The notes below the pieces were generated by a model that saw only the letters and a program-made list of their open reading frames with translations, was not told the origin of the DNA and made no database searches. Of a DNA stretch of 64,000 nt, positions 31,331 to 41,714 are shown in pieces. The stretch spans positions 1,398,499 to 1,462,498 of the forward strand of contig NW_006499883.1 of the NCBI RefSeq assembly GCF_000471905.2, read 5' to 3'. Numbering within the stretch: the first letter of the stretch is position 1; every line of letters starts with the position of its first letter. The translations under genes and the position numbers were made by a program. This stretch comes from Amborella trichopoda. Its lineage: Eukaryota; Streptophyta; Magnoliopsida; Amborellales; Amborellaceae.

Positions 31331-32560
31331 GAAGTTGCTTTAGGTCTTAAGGTGAATTTTGGTAGGACATCTGTGATAGGTATCAATTGTGATGATACGA
31401 TAGTGGCTGCTTTGGTAGAGACTATGGGCTCTAAGGTGGATCAATTCCCAATATTGTATCTTGGTATGCCCATTTTTTATCGTCTCTCTATGGCAATGAG
31501 GGATAAAATGATTCAGTGAATCTAACTTAAGCTCGATCTATGAAAATACAAATATCTCTCTTTGGGGCGAGGATTACTTTGATTAAAGCTTGTCTATCTA
31601 ATCTCACTAGTTATTAAATGTCTATTTTGCAGATCCCCTCTTCGGTGGCTAGAAAGATTGAGATGCTTATGAGAAACTTTCTTCGAGGGACTCAAAAAAA
31701 TTCTATCTTTTTAGATGGGATAGGGTATGTACACAAAAAAGGGAAAGTGGTCCAAGGATTAGGAAAATTAAGTTGGTTAATCAGACTTTACTATGTAAAT
31801 AGTGGTGGAGTCGTCTAAATTTTAAGGATCAACTTTGGTACAAAGTGATTATCTTAAAGTATGGCGATGACAGATTTAATATGTGGACTGAAGGTAAGTT
31901 TAGCAATAGGAGGATATCACTTATTTGGAAATCTATCAATTCGTATAAGCCTCTTATCCATAGAGTTATCAGATGGACTGTTGGTGATGGCAGGAATATC
32001 TCCTTTTGGCACCATAAGTGGTTAGATAATTCACTCTTAAATTATGTATTCCCTATGATTTTCAATAAGGTTATTAATCCCAATGCCTTGATCTCCGATC
32101 TTTTTGAGAGGAGGGGGGATCAGATTGAGTAGAAGATCATCTTACCATATAATAGAATTCCTGATGAACTTCTCTTGGAGTTTAGCGGCTTCCTGACTGT
32201 GCTTAATGAGGTATATATTTCCCTGAATGCAAAAGATGATGAGGTGGTTTGGGACATTTCAAGAGATGGTCTATGTACCATCTTTTGTTTCAGGATCGAT
32301 GGATGTGGTTGACGCCCAAAATTGTTGTTATTTGGAAGTGGTCGATTCTACTTAAGATGCAAGCTTTTCTGTGGTTGGCGGTGCAAAATAAGGTATTATC
32401 TACAGATAATCTCATTAAAAGGGGAAAAATCCTGCCAAATAGATGTTTACTTTGTAAAAGGGATGGTGAATTAAGAGCCCATTGCTTTCTCCATTGCCTT
32501 TTACTGGTAGTATTTGCTAGTGGTTTTTTCCTAAGGTTAAAGTGGTGCTGATTTTACCTC
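31330..32560 (+). pseudogene. LINE ORF2 connection and zf-RVT region
   Basis: DNA collinear with 23343-24640. Protein traces: CCEVALGLKVNFG, MSILQIPSSVARKIEMLMRN (31618-31818), NRRISLIWKSINSYKPLIHR (31845-32132, with FWHHKWLDNS), and the zinc-binding segment KILPNRCLLCKRDGELRAHC plus FLHC (32249-32551). Here the CxxC pair is intact, unlike the other LINE copy. Stops and frameshifts occur between segments. Confidence 0.8.
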
Positions 32561-32882
32561 CAGATGTTATTGGAATTATTGGAGCCTTATCTGTCTCGTC
32601 GCTTCCTAAAACTGGTGCGGTGATTTGACAAATAGCAAGAGAGGTTATTTTATGGGAAGTTTGAAGGAGAGGAATAGAAGAGTTTTTTGGGGATAAGCTC
32701 ACCTTTTGATAGAATTTTTGATAAAATTCTTCATTCTATTTGGATGGATTTGTCTATTGCAAAGGTGGGGAGAAATATTTTGGAAGTGGATGTTAGAACA
32801 AATTTATACCATCTTTTCCATATGGGTTACATGAAGTGTAGCGAAAGAGAGATGGACTGCTCCACCATGAGGCATTTTAAAA

Positions 32883-33300
32883 TTGAATTTTGATGGGAGT
32901 TCGCTGGGCAATCCATGTCTAGCTAGTTCTGGAGGAGTTCTGAGGGATTGGGAAGGACGAGTTTTGTTTTCTTATGCTGGGCATTTGAGAGAGAAAACCG
33001 CTAACCACACTGAGTTTATGTCTCTCATACATGGTTTAAAATTTCTTGATGCCGGTTTTTTTGGATCAACTTGCATTCTTGAAGGTGACTCCTTCAATGT
33101 TTTCAATTGGTGTAAGGCGGAGAAGAAAGTACCATGAGAATTGCGATCGGTTTTGCTACAGATTTTGGATTTGTCCAATTCTTTTTCTCTCTCCTTTGTC
33201 CATGTTTACAAGGAGGTTAATGATTTGGCTGATAGTTTAGCAAGAAATGGTACCTTTCTTATAGAGATTTTAGTCTTTGATTATGTAATTTCCTTTTAGA
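32883..33300 (+). pseudogene. LINE ORF2 RNase H
   Basis: NFDGSSLGNPCLASSGGVLR starts the domain (catalytic Asp in FDG). TANHTEFMSLIHGLKFL provides the Glu region and ILEGDSFNVFNWC the second Asp. A stop follows EKKVP at 33135-33137, then HVYKEVNDLADSLARNGTF in the third Asp region, in a broken frame. This plant-LINE RNase H tail matches the one at 24930-25360. Confidence 0.88.
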
Positions 33301-33352
33301 ATCTAAATAATATTTCCTGACTTTAATAAAAAAAAATGGGTGTTAAGGTATG

Positions 33353-35022
33353 GGCTGGAACCTGTTTTTTAGGGCCTCAGTTTTAAGATAAGGATAGTTT
33401 GGTAATATGAAATTGGTTAGGATAAGGTAGCCTGTGGGATTACAAGAACCATAAAGGAAAGTTGAAAAAAAAGGATTTACAAAATATGAAGTTAGAGAGA
33501 GAGAGAGAGATACGAAGGGATGACAATGGTGGTATGGGAGTATTAGAGATTTGTTTGGGTGAAATGGGGGTAGAAAATGGTACAATTTTAAAAATTGAAA
33601 GCTCAAACTCTTTTTGTTTTTAGGCACACATGAGCACTATATCAAGGCGATATTTTCCCCCCCTTTGATATAGAATTTGATGCATATAAGAAAGGCAATT
33701 CATCCTCGGGATACAAGAAAACAAAGATGTCTTTTTCAATATTCCTAAATTAGTTTAGAGACAGAAAGAGACAAAATGGAGTAGAGAGAGTTAGCCCACT
33801 GGTTTTTTTCATTGGAATTGCAGAGAATGGTTCATTGAGAGAGACGCCAGGGCTGTGAAAAGTATGTATCTCGTATGGGATAGACTCCCCATTAAATAGA
33901 GCTATAAGGTGATTGCTTATTAACTATAGTGATGGTTACATGCACTACCAAAAGCTACAAGTTACATGCAACATAAACGGTTACAAGTTACATGCACTTT
34001 AACTCTCTTGATAGCTGTTGTTATAGCCTCCTTTTGCTTCCATCTCATCAATGGCTAAATAATCGTTGGATACCATATGAGTCAGGCTCACAAAATGACA
34101 ACGAACTACGAGCCCGACCAATACTCGGGCGAGGGATGCCTCATGTACTGATACAAGTGTGCAAAGTACAAAGTGTGACATCAAACGCCCTTGCAGCCAT
34201 GCCTTCGAATGCTTTGCGTGCTCCACACGTGCACTTTCTCTCTTTTTTGTACTTATAGTATATTGCATGGGAGTACGTGCTCTTAAATACAACTTAACAA
34301 ACTCTCTCCTCTTCAGTGTGAAACTCAAACCCACATCTTTATCTATCTACAAAAGCAATTGAAGAAAGATTAATAAAACCAAAGTTGTTTTGAAATATAC
34401 TTAAGTATTTTTCAAACAAAAAATACTAAAAGGAAGGATATGTTTGTTTGTATTAAAAGAGGTGTGACCCCTCTTTGAAAGGAGATTATTGGCGATTGAA
34501 TAACGAGTTTGATTTTGTAATAAGATCTTCGGTAGACTTCCTTACAGACTCAGAGATGGTATAATCTCTCAAATGTTTTTTATTTTATTTTTATTTTCTA
34601 ATTATTTTCTCCTTGCATCAGTTGAAATCTAAGCAGCTAAGTATGATCTTTATATGTCCATTTCTTCAATAGATCCATGCTCCTTTCATGACTAGATGAC
34701 CCACCTTGCTATCTAGCATAATCTCTTCCATTATGACAACTTTCTTTTTATTTTCATGTGTATTTCCTGATGAAATTTTTTGAAACTTTTCATCATGAAT
34801 TAGAAGGTATTTTGAGATTCTAATGAGTTTCTTATGACGTTTGAACCTATATTAGTTTAGTGAGCATGATATACATTTGCTTCCCAAACCTAAGATCCAT
34901 TTGAAATCATTAAAATTGTGCTATCTAAAGTGAGCATTCATGTGGTATGTATCTAAGTCTTGACCATAAACTGGGCAAATCGAGCATATATTTTGTTTTC
35001 CATTAGTATGAGGGGATTGTCT
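33353..35022. other. Unassigned region right of the LINE
   Basis: 1.67 kb without recognisable TE protein, terminal repeat or RNA gene. It contains a short (GA)n tract at ~33494-33509. Opposite-strand frames at 33992-34334 have no family motif and overlap each other, so I treat them as chance. Confidence 0.5.
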
Positions 35023-35241
35023 AGAGAAAAGCCATTTATCTTTTCCGTATGGAGATTACAATCATTCTTGTCCCTTAAATTTCAAAATGGGTGGTTATAA
35101 GAGTATCATTTAACAGACACAAAGTTCCAAAAATAAATTCTCAGACGTTGTGACTCACCCCAAGCCATCCAATTTGATATTTAATGAGTGTAAACGATTG
35201 TGACATCTATGTAGAAAAGATAAATGGTCTATTTATAAAAA
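35023..35241. mobile_element. MITE family 2, copy 2
   Basis: About 220 bp. Left end around AGCCATTTATCTTTTCCGTA; right end on the minus strand AGACCATTTATCTTTTCTAC. Subterminal ATTACAATCATTCTTGTCCC pairs with GTCACAATCGTTTACACTC on the other side. Interior TTTCAAAATGGGTGGTTATAA matches copy 3. Confidence 0.65.
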
Positions 35242-35650
35242 GTCCCTATTATAAGACTCTTATGCTACTATTGGGTTAAGTCTAGGTATTTTAAGAGATT
35301 GAATTTGTTTTTGTTTTGTCCTTTATGTACTTAATGTATCATTTGACCAATTTGTATGTTAGTTGGAAATTGTGTGTAAGTTGAATATGTGTTTAGTCAA
35401 TCTCCAAGTTGTGGTTTGAGCTGAACTAGTTTGTGGATCAAAGTGGAGTGTTATGTTACGTACTTTGAAGGTATGTAAGGTGAAATTATGTTCACTTACT
35501 GTAAATTTCTTTAAAGAGACATTATATGTCCATTTACTCATTGTTAGTAGTCTCCTTGAGGAAAGACCCTGTAAACTCACACCTATACTTGGACCCAGAT
35601 TTGCTGGTTGGGTTAGGTCTGGGTCAAAAGAAAAATAAATGTGACTGTCA

Positions 35651-35974
35651 ATAAAGAGACTATATATCTTTTATGCATTGAGGTCACAATGATTCACTCA
35701 TTAGATGTCAAATTGGATCGCTTGTGGTAAGTCATAAAGTCGAAACAATTTTTTTTGTGAACTGTGTCAATTCAATGACGCTCCTACAACCACCCATATT
35801 AAAATACAAGGGACAAAAATATTAGATGTCTAATAGGTGGGGAAAGTCACGAAGTCCGAGAATATTTGTTTTTTATTGTAAATTTAATGACACTCTTACA
35901 ACCACCCATTTTAAAATTTAAAGGACAAAAATGATTGTGACCTCCATATACAAGATAAATAGTCTCTTTGTAGA
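35651..35974. mobile_element. MITE family 2, copy 3
   Basis: About 324 bp. Left end ATAAAGAGACTATATATCTT; right end on the minus strand CAAAGAGACTATTTATCTTG, both continuing into GAGGTCACAATCATT-type sequence. The interior has an imperfect direct duplication (TACAACCACCCATNTTAAAA at ~35790 and ~35900), which makes this copy longer. Confidence 0.68.
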
Positions 35975-36025
35975 TAATCCCAAAATAAATTCTATTATAA
36001 ATATTTTATATAACATATAAAATAA

Positions 36026-36416
36026 GAATGAGGTTTCTATAAGACCTAGGCTTTACGAAAACAAAATAAGGCCTCACCTCAAATTCTCGTCTGGAAAGTA
36101 CTTTCGATGATAGAAATCTTTATAATAGCTCTAAAATCAATTTCCAACACTGGCAATAAAATTTGTAACTCAAAAAATGGTACAGATCTTGTAGATATGT
36201 GAATATTTTTTATTAAAGAAAAATAGATAGTCTAGATAATTTGTTACTGTCTTTAGAGCTTCAAATTCCTTTTTTTTTTTTTTTTTTCAGCCATAATGTT
36301 TAGGTTAAGATGATCGATGTAATGGTTTTCCAATACTTGACTTGAAATTTTCGATGAGTTATGAGGTGAGGATTTAATTATTTTATCGGGGTTGCAACCC
36401 TATCAAACCATTTTCC
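36026..36416 (-). mobile_element. Mutator-like MITE, subfamily B, copy 1
   Basis: A 391-bp element, inverted relative to the copy at 39489. Flanks ATAAAATAA (36017-36025) and ATAAAACAA (36417-36425) form a 9-bp TSD with one mismatch. The right end on the minus strand reads GGAAAATGGTTTGATAGGG. Interior TTGCCAGTGTTGGAAATTG-like and CATCTTAACCTAAACATTATG-like blocks (minus strand) match the other copy. A (T)18-type run sits inside. Confidence 0.82.
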
Positions 36417-36463
36417 ATAAAACAATGTTGCATATAAACATATAATATTATACATAAGGAAAT

Positions 36464-37083
36464 GTATATAATGAGACCATTTACTTTTGATACAAGGAGG
36501 CCACAATCATCATTAACCATTGGATTTGAATTCAGGTGGTTAAAAATGGGTTATTAATTGGACACAATGTCAAGATAAAATTTCTCGAATGTTGTGACAC
36601 ATTTTCATCATTTCACATTCAATGACTAAAAATGATTATGACCTCCTTTAGGCCTAAAAATGGTTTTGATTGGGTCTAGATCCACAGGTTTCCAAATTCA
36701 TATCCGAAAAGGATACATGAGATTTGAGCCCAATCGGATCCAGAATATTTAGATCCAGATCCAAATTTAAAAAGTCTACATGGGATTTGGATCCTGACCA
36801 CATCGGATCGAAGAAAATATTTTATATATTATTTTATAATATTAAATAATATATAACGAAATATACTATACATAATATATTTATATATATAATGATATAT
36901 AAATAACTTCCTCTGATCAAATCAAATCCACCTGTACCTGGATCCAAATCCGACTTATCGGATCCAAATCCTTGATCCATACGCTGATCCGAATAAGATC
37001 CAAAATTTCGGTTTTAGATCCAAATTGAGCAAATTCTCAACCCTAACCTCCTTGTACCAAAAATAAGTGGTCTCATAGCATAC
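36464..37083. mobile_element. MITE family 2, copy 4, with nested hAT
   Basis: Left end GTATATAATGAGACCATTTA; right end on the minus strand GTATGCTATGAGACCACTTA. Both continue to GATACAAGGAGG / GGTACAAGGAGG. The element is interrupted at ACCTCCTT by the hAT element at 36649-37045. Removing it leaves a ~215-bp MITE, the length of the other copies. Confidence 0.78.
36649..37045. mobile_element. hAT-like MITE 1, nested
   Basis: A 397-bp element flanked by the perfect 8-bp TSD ACCTCCTT (36641-36648 and 37046-37053). Starts TAGGCCTAAAAATGG and ends AAATTCTCAACCCTA. The interior is rich in GGATCCAGAT-type strings, as in hAT-like MITE 2. Eight-bp TSDs and TAGGG termini are the hAT hallmark. Confidence 0.85.
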
Positions 37084-38190
37084 AATCCCTATATATAAAT
37101 ATCAATTTGTACTTAGTAGGGTCAACATTCATCTAGATCCGACACAAATAGATAATCTAGACCTGACCCAAGTCTGATCCAAGTCATATGAACTTGAACC
37201 TAACCCACCAAGTCCAATATTTGGATAGGATCCATGTGGGGTGTACTTATGATTGGGGTTGACCCGTCTTCATGATCGACCCGATCCTATTGCCGCCCCT
37301 AAAAGCACTGTAAGCTAGACAATAATGACCTAAAAATGGGTCAATAATGAATGACTTGAACGAAAGGTGAATGAAAGATACCTTGAAAACCTTTGGTCAT
37401 AGAAAATCTAAATTCAAGTAGGGTTTGAAATTCGGGTTTTGGATCCAAACTGAGTAAATTTTTAACCCTAACCTCCTTGTACCAAAAATAAATGACATCA
37501 TAGTATATAATCATTACATATAAATATCAGTTTCCCTTTAATAGGGTCAACATTCACCAAGATCTGACCCAAACCGATAAGCTAGACCTGACCCAAGTTA
37601 AATCCAAGTCATCTGAACTTCGATCTAACCCACCAGGTCCAATATTTGGATAGGACCCATGTGGGGTCTACTTATCGTTGGGTTGATCCGTCTTCAGGGT
37701 CGACTCGATCCTATTGCCACTAGGGGTGAGAACGGATACGATCGGGGCCAGATCCGACCAGATTTTAATCGAATAGTATACATCGGATCCAGGTTCAAAC
37801 CTGATCTTGGATATTAGGATCCGGATCTGGATCCAGATTGTATATATACTATTTTCAAAAATTTATATATATAAACAAAAATTTAGTATTAAAAAACGAC
37901 CGGGTTGGATCCGGATCGAATCCACCTGCATTCGGATTGATCTTGATTTTAATTTGGATTTGATTTTTTATCCAGATCCAGATTTCAAATCCAAATTTGG
38001 GGTCCATCCCTGAATTTGAATAGGGCCCAAAATCGGAGTTTCAGATCCGCATCGGGTCAATTCTCACCCCAAATTGCCACCCCTAAAAGCAATATAAGCT
38101 AGGACAACTGTAACTTAAAATAGTGCAATGACTCAATAATGAATGATTGGAAGGCGAATGAAAGATACCTTGAAAACCTCTAGTCATAGA
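37021..38190 (+). repeat. Tandem duplication, offset 425 bp
   Basis: 37021-37430 is repeated from about 37446. Both copies hold the end of the hAT element, the end of MITE family 2 and the same downstream sequence (AGGGTCAACATTCA, GACCTGACCCAAGT, GAAAGATACCTTGAAAACCT). Copy 2 additionally carries the hAT insertion at 37721-38072. The duplication therefore happened after hAT 1 inserted and before hAT 2. Confidence 0.85.
37721..38072. mobile_element. hAT-like MITE 2
   Basis: A 352-bp element flanked by the perfect 8-bp TSD ATTGCCAC (37713-37720 and 38073-38080). Starts TAGGGGTGAGAACGG; ends TTCTCACCCCAA, so the 12-bp TIRs are near perfect. The interior repeats GGATCCGGATCTGGATCCAG-like strings. 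The upstream tandem copy has a single uninterrupted ATTGCCGC at ~37289-37296, an empty-site control. The open frame at 37807-38013 inside it is a repeat artefact. Confidence 0.92.
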
Positions 38191-38263
38191 AACCCACAGC
38201 TATGTACTTTCTCAGTGTGGCCAATGCCACTATTTGTTGGGTTCGGCCCACATGAGCTCCATG

Positions 38264-38322
38264 ATGTGTGTGTATTTATATGTTGTGTGTGTATTTGTAT
38301 GTTGTACGTGTATTTGTTGGTG
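38264..38322 (+). repeat. Short tandem repeat, ~3 x 19 bp
   Basis: Three imperfect units of GTGTGTGTATTTATATGTT type. Two overlapping open frames here (38143-38418 plus, 38184-38384 minus) derive from this low-complexity stretch. Confidence 0.65.
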
Positions 38323-38340
38323 CAAAACCCAATAACAACT

Positions 38341-40033
38341 TCCGGGGAGTATATGGGGCAAATTGAAGTGCTCGACAATTTCAAATTTAAAGATCTGAAG
38401 TTGGGGCAATTTGTTTAAAAAAAAAAAAAAAACCGACCATTTTCATAATATTTCATAATAAGTATGAGGGTAATATTTCTAACTTATAGGGGATTGTAGT
38501 AATAACGATTAATCAAAGTATACATATGTAATTTTCCCTAATAATAACGATTAATCAAAGGGTACGGATGTAATTTTCTCTCAAGAGAAGAATAATTGTT
38601 ATGTGATGTGAAGAATTAAAATAGATAGTAAAAAAAGAAAGCAAAATTTCAAATAAACTATTTTAAAACTAAAGAAAACTCGTTTTTATATTTCATTGAT
38701 TGCAAGGGTTAATATGATCAACGTATGAAATTTAAAGTCCAAAATCCATCTCTAACAACATGGATTATGAGCGAGACTGCGAGGTGCTCCAGCACTAGAA
38801 ACCCGTCTACGTAAATAAGCTTACTAAGCTCCTATCTCCAAGGTGTGGGTCTTGAATATACAGGGGAAAGATTGAATGAAAAGTGCACAGACGCCCTCCC
38901 GATAGCTGAGATTTAATCTATAAAGATTTGAGGGCTACAATTTGATTTGATTTTTTGGTTTTTATATTTTTACAAATTATCATATACAAAAATTTAAAAT
39001 CAGATTCATTTTTATAAGATGTACCCAGCATAAATAAATAAATAAATAAATTTAAGCAAAAATAATTACTAAAATACCCTTAAACTGTTTAGGGTAATCT
39101 AGTTAATTTTCATTCAAATTATATTGGGCACGTTTTCTATGTTCCTGCGGGAGTATATTGTGCATCCACTCCCTTGCCCAAACACTTATTTATGAAGATT
39201 CTTTAAGTCTAAAATTTGAAATTTTGAGTTTTGTGACCCATAGATTCAGCCCTTCAAAATTTACATGGTCTTGATTCAATCTTGAGATACTAGTTTTTCC
39301 TAGCACATAGAGATTTATTTGAGAAATTTTTTGAATTGAGATTAGTTTATGGGTTGTGGAGATTACTTCCCAAAATTTGAGATCCAACAAATATCTAAAT
39401 GGTATATTCCCACAGGAGTCTTTTGGCTTTAATTTTTATAGAGGTGCATGATTTTTAGATGTATGAGGATACCGCCATGTGAAAAGTATGGAAAATGGTT
39501 TGATAGGGCTGCAGCCCTATCAAAACAAGTAAAGCCACCTTATAATTCATCAAAAATTACAATTTAAATATTGAACAAATTTTAAATCAATCATCTCATC
39601 TTGAACATTATGGTTGTGAGAAAAATTAGGATTTCAATTTCTAAAATAGTGTGTATTGCAATAAATCATCTAGACTATCCATTTCACCCTAAACAAAAAT
39701 GTTAACATATCCTCAAAATCTGTACCATTTTCTTGAGTTTCAAATTTTATTGTCGATATTGGAAATCGATTTTAGAGCCATCATGAAGATTTTCGATGCC
39801 TAAAGTGCTTTCTGAATGAGGATTTGAGATGAGGCTTTATTTTGCTTTCATAAAGCGTAGGCCCTATAGGAACTTCATCTGAAAAGTATTTGCAATTGAA
39901 ACATAAAAATAAAAAAATAAAATCAATTTCTAAGCTTTGAAAAGCAAATTGCATGTGAGCCATTAGAGGGCTTCAAGGCTCCACATCACGAGGATGTTTA
40001 GCCATCCCAAGATTCAATTTGTAAGGCGCACAA
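38341..40033 (+). repeat. Paralogous duplication, copy 2
   Basis: Partner of 11856-13870. It starts near ATATGGGGCAAATTG and can be followed through GGTGCTCCAGCACTAGAA and CCCAAACACTTATTTA to TGTGAGCCATTAGAG and GGCGCACAA. It is interrupted by the MITE at 39489-39879 and cut at 40034 by an LTR. Confidence 0.75.
39489..39879 (+). mobile_element. Mutator-like MITE, subfamily B, copy 2
   Basis: A 391-bp element flanked by the perfect 9-bp TSD TGAAAAGTA (39480-39488 and 39880-39888). Starts TGGAAAATGGTTTGATAGGG and ends CCCTATAGGAACTTCATC. The paralogous copy at 13031 has one TGAAAAATA and no insertion. Length equals the inverted copy at 36026-36416. No coding capacity. Confidence 0.92.
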
Positions 40034-40839
40034 TGTTGTGTGCGGAAGCTCTAAACCAGATGGGTTATTTTTGGCAAATAAGTTACGAGTAAAATAGAAT
40101 CAACAACAAGTAAGAAAAATAAAGCACGAAAGAGATAGTATAAAAAAGAGCACTAGATTTTACTTGATTCATCCTAAGAGGGCTACATCCACAAGCACGA
40201 CAAACTAAAATCCAATATACCATTGAAAGTTACATAAAAGATTTTGGAACGTAGAGTTACCTCTCTAAGCCTCGACAAAACCAAGTCGAGCAAACCATTT
40301 TAAGCCACTTTCTCGCCTGACACCACATGTCGTTCTTTCTTCTCTTTACTTCTAGCAACCATTATCGACAACACCAGATGGAGACGAAAAAAACAACGAG
40401 AAACTGACTTTTTCTCTAACTAAAAAAAGAAATCACCAAAAATCTCCATAAGAATCGCTTCTCTACAAAAAATCAGTACCTCAATCTAAAGGAGTCTGCA
40501 GGAGACATCATCGTAACGTTTTTCTCCATAAGAATCTGTCTTCTCTTTGAAAGGAGGAAGCCCTACTTCTCAAGCACAGGAGACCTTGCCCCTCTCTCTC
40601 TCTCTAGAGAAGAAATAATATTTCCCATATTGTGAACCAAATAGGGCACACTTATTCTTTCCTCTTTCATCTCATATATATATGGTTTGAAATCTTATTA
40701 AATAGAAAACTTCATATAGATGTTAGATATATCTAAAAAACCAATAGATATACCCAAGAGTCATAACATTTTTTGAAAACTTATCAATCTCAATCCCACA
40801 TAATATGGGATTTTTTGATGTAAATGACTTTGGCCAACA
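40034..40839 (-). mobile_element. Copia-like LTR (left)
   Basis: An ~806-bp LTR on the minus strand, from TGTTGGCCAAAGTCATTTAC (40839 downward) to GCTTCCGCACACAACA (40034). TATATATATGAGATGAAAG (minus, about 40684-40666) is the likely TATA region. Just right of it the minus strand reads AAAGGTGGAGAT, a polypurine tract. Adjacent short internal sequence (40840-41056) suggests a TRIM-sized or deleted element. Confidence 0.65.
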
Positions 40840-41056
40840 ATCTCCACCTTTATATTAAAATCATCCTTTAGATAGCTTTATAAAATCTTCATCTTTCATT
40901 TCAGAGTTTTATGTAAATTTTGTTGCACTAGCAAATCTCGAACATGATTGGCCAAATTCCAAAACTCTTTTTTTCATCACCTTTTTGCACCTCGAACTTC
41001 GCATTTGAAACCTTTACTGCCATACGGATAACTCCAAACCAGGCTCGGATACCACT
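40840..41056 (-). mobile_element. Short internal region with PPT and primer site
   Basis: A 217-bp stretch between two LTRs. Minus strand: a primer-binding-like TGGTATCCGAGCC (41054-41042) at the right and the polypurine tract at the left, with no coding capacity. The right LTR is more diverged than expected for a single young element, so this might also be two related elements joined by recombination. Confidence 0.55.
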
Positions 41057-41483
41057 TGTTGTGCGTTGAAGCTCTAAACCCGACGAGTTTATTTTTGACA
41101 AATAAAGTATAATAAAAATAGAAGTACAATAAGAAAGAAAAAATAAAACATGAAAGAAATAATAGAAAAAGAACACCACAATTTACAAAATTTCGTCACA
41201 TAAGTGACTACATCCCTAGGTAAAGACGATCGATGTTCTCCACTAAATCAAAGAAATAAAATTACAAGGCACGTACTAGAGAGAACTAGAGACACATAAC
41301 TCAATCTTCCACCAAGTCTTATTCTCTCTATAATTCTCTCTAGAAAATCCTAAAAAGATTACTTCTATCTTTTTGACACTTTATATCTCTACAAAATAAC
41401 CCATTATATATAGGAAAAAGCAAAGGGCGATACTGCTCTTTTGGGTTTACTTTTATCTCTTTTCCACATTGTTTTCATATCTT

Positions 41484-41521
<38 letters not shown>

Positions 41522-41714
41522 CAGTTGGATACGATGATATCCAAAATCACCCACATAAAGAAATCCAATATTATGAGGGATTGCGATTGATATTGATAAG
41601 CTTCCTAAAGGAAATAGAAATCCAAAAATATTAGGACCCATGGATATATATTTATTGGTTTTTGAGATATATGTAACTGCTATAAGAAGTTTGCTGATAA
41701 GTATGGAATCCTAA
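41057..41714 (-). mobile_element. Copia-like LTR (right), partial
   Basis: Begins (plus strand) TGTTGTGCGTTGAAGCTCTAAAC, similar to 40034, and shares AATAAAACATGAAAGAAAT-type sequence. TATATATAGGAAAAAG at ~41405 may be its TATA region (minus strand). A (GA)15 tract lies at 41489-41518. The outer end is not defined; a gypsy element sits at 41715. The open frame 41453-41641 reads the (GA)n tract and is not a gene. Confidence 0.5.

Larger units (their letters stand above)
27211..33352 (+). mobile_element. Near-complete LINE with both ORFs
   Basis: A ~6.1-kb LINE (27227-33337) flanked by GGGTGTTGAAGGTATG (27211-27226) and GGGTGTTAAGGTATG (33338-33352), identical except for one base missing on the right. 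It ends with (A)9-type tail sequence after AATAAA. ORF1 precedes ORF2 (endonuclease, RT, zinc finger, RNase H). The 5' UTR would be only ~32 bp before the first ATG, so slight 5' truncation is possible. Multiple frameshifts and stops make it inactive. Confidence 0.88.

Noticed and set aside
33992-34334. Overlapping frames on both strands, 88 and 111 codons
   Set aside because: Both strands are open over the same stretch, with no domain, signal or splice context; chance is the simplest explanation.
37807-38013. 68-codon frame with Ile/Asp/Arg repeats
   Set aside because: It is the GGATCC-rich interior of a hAT MITE.
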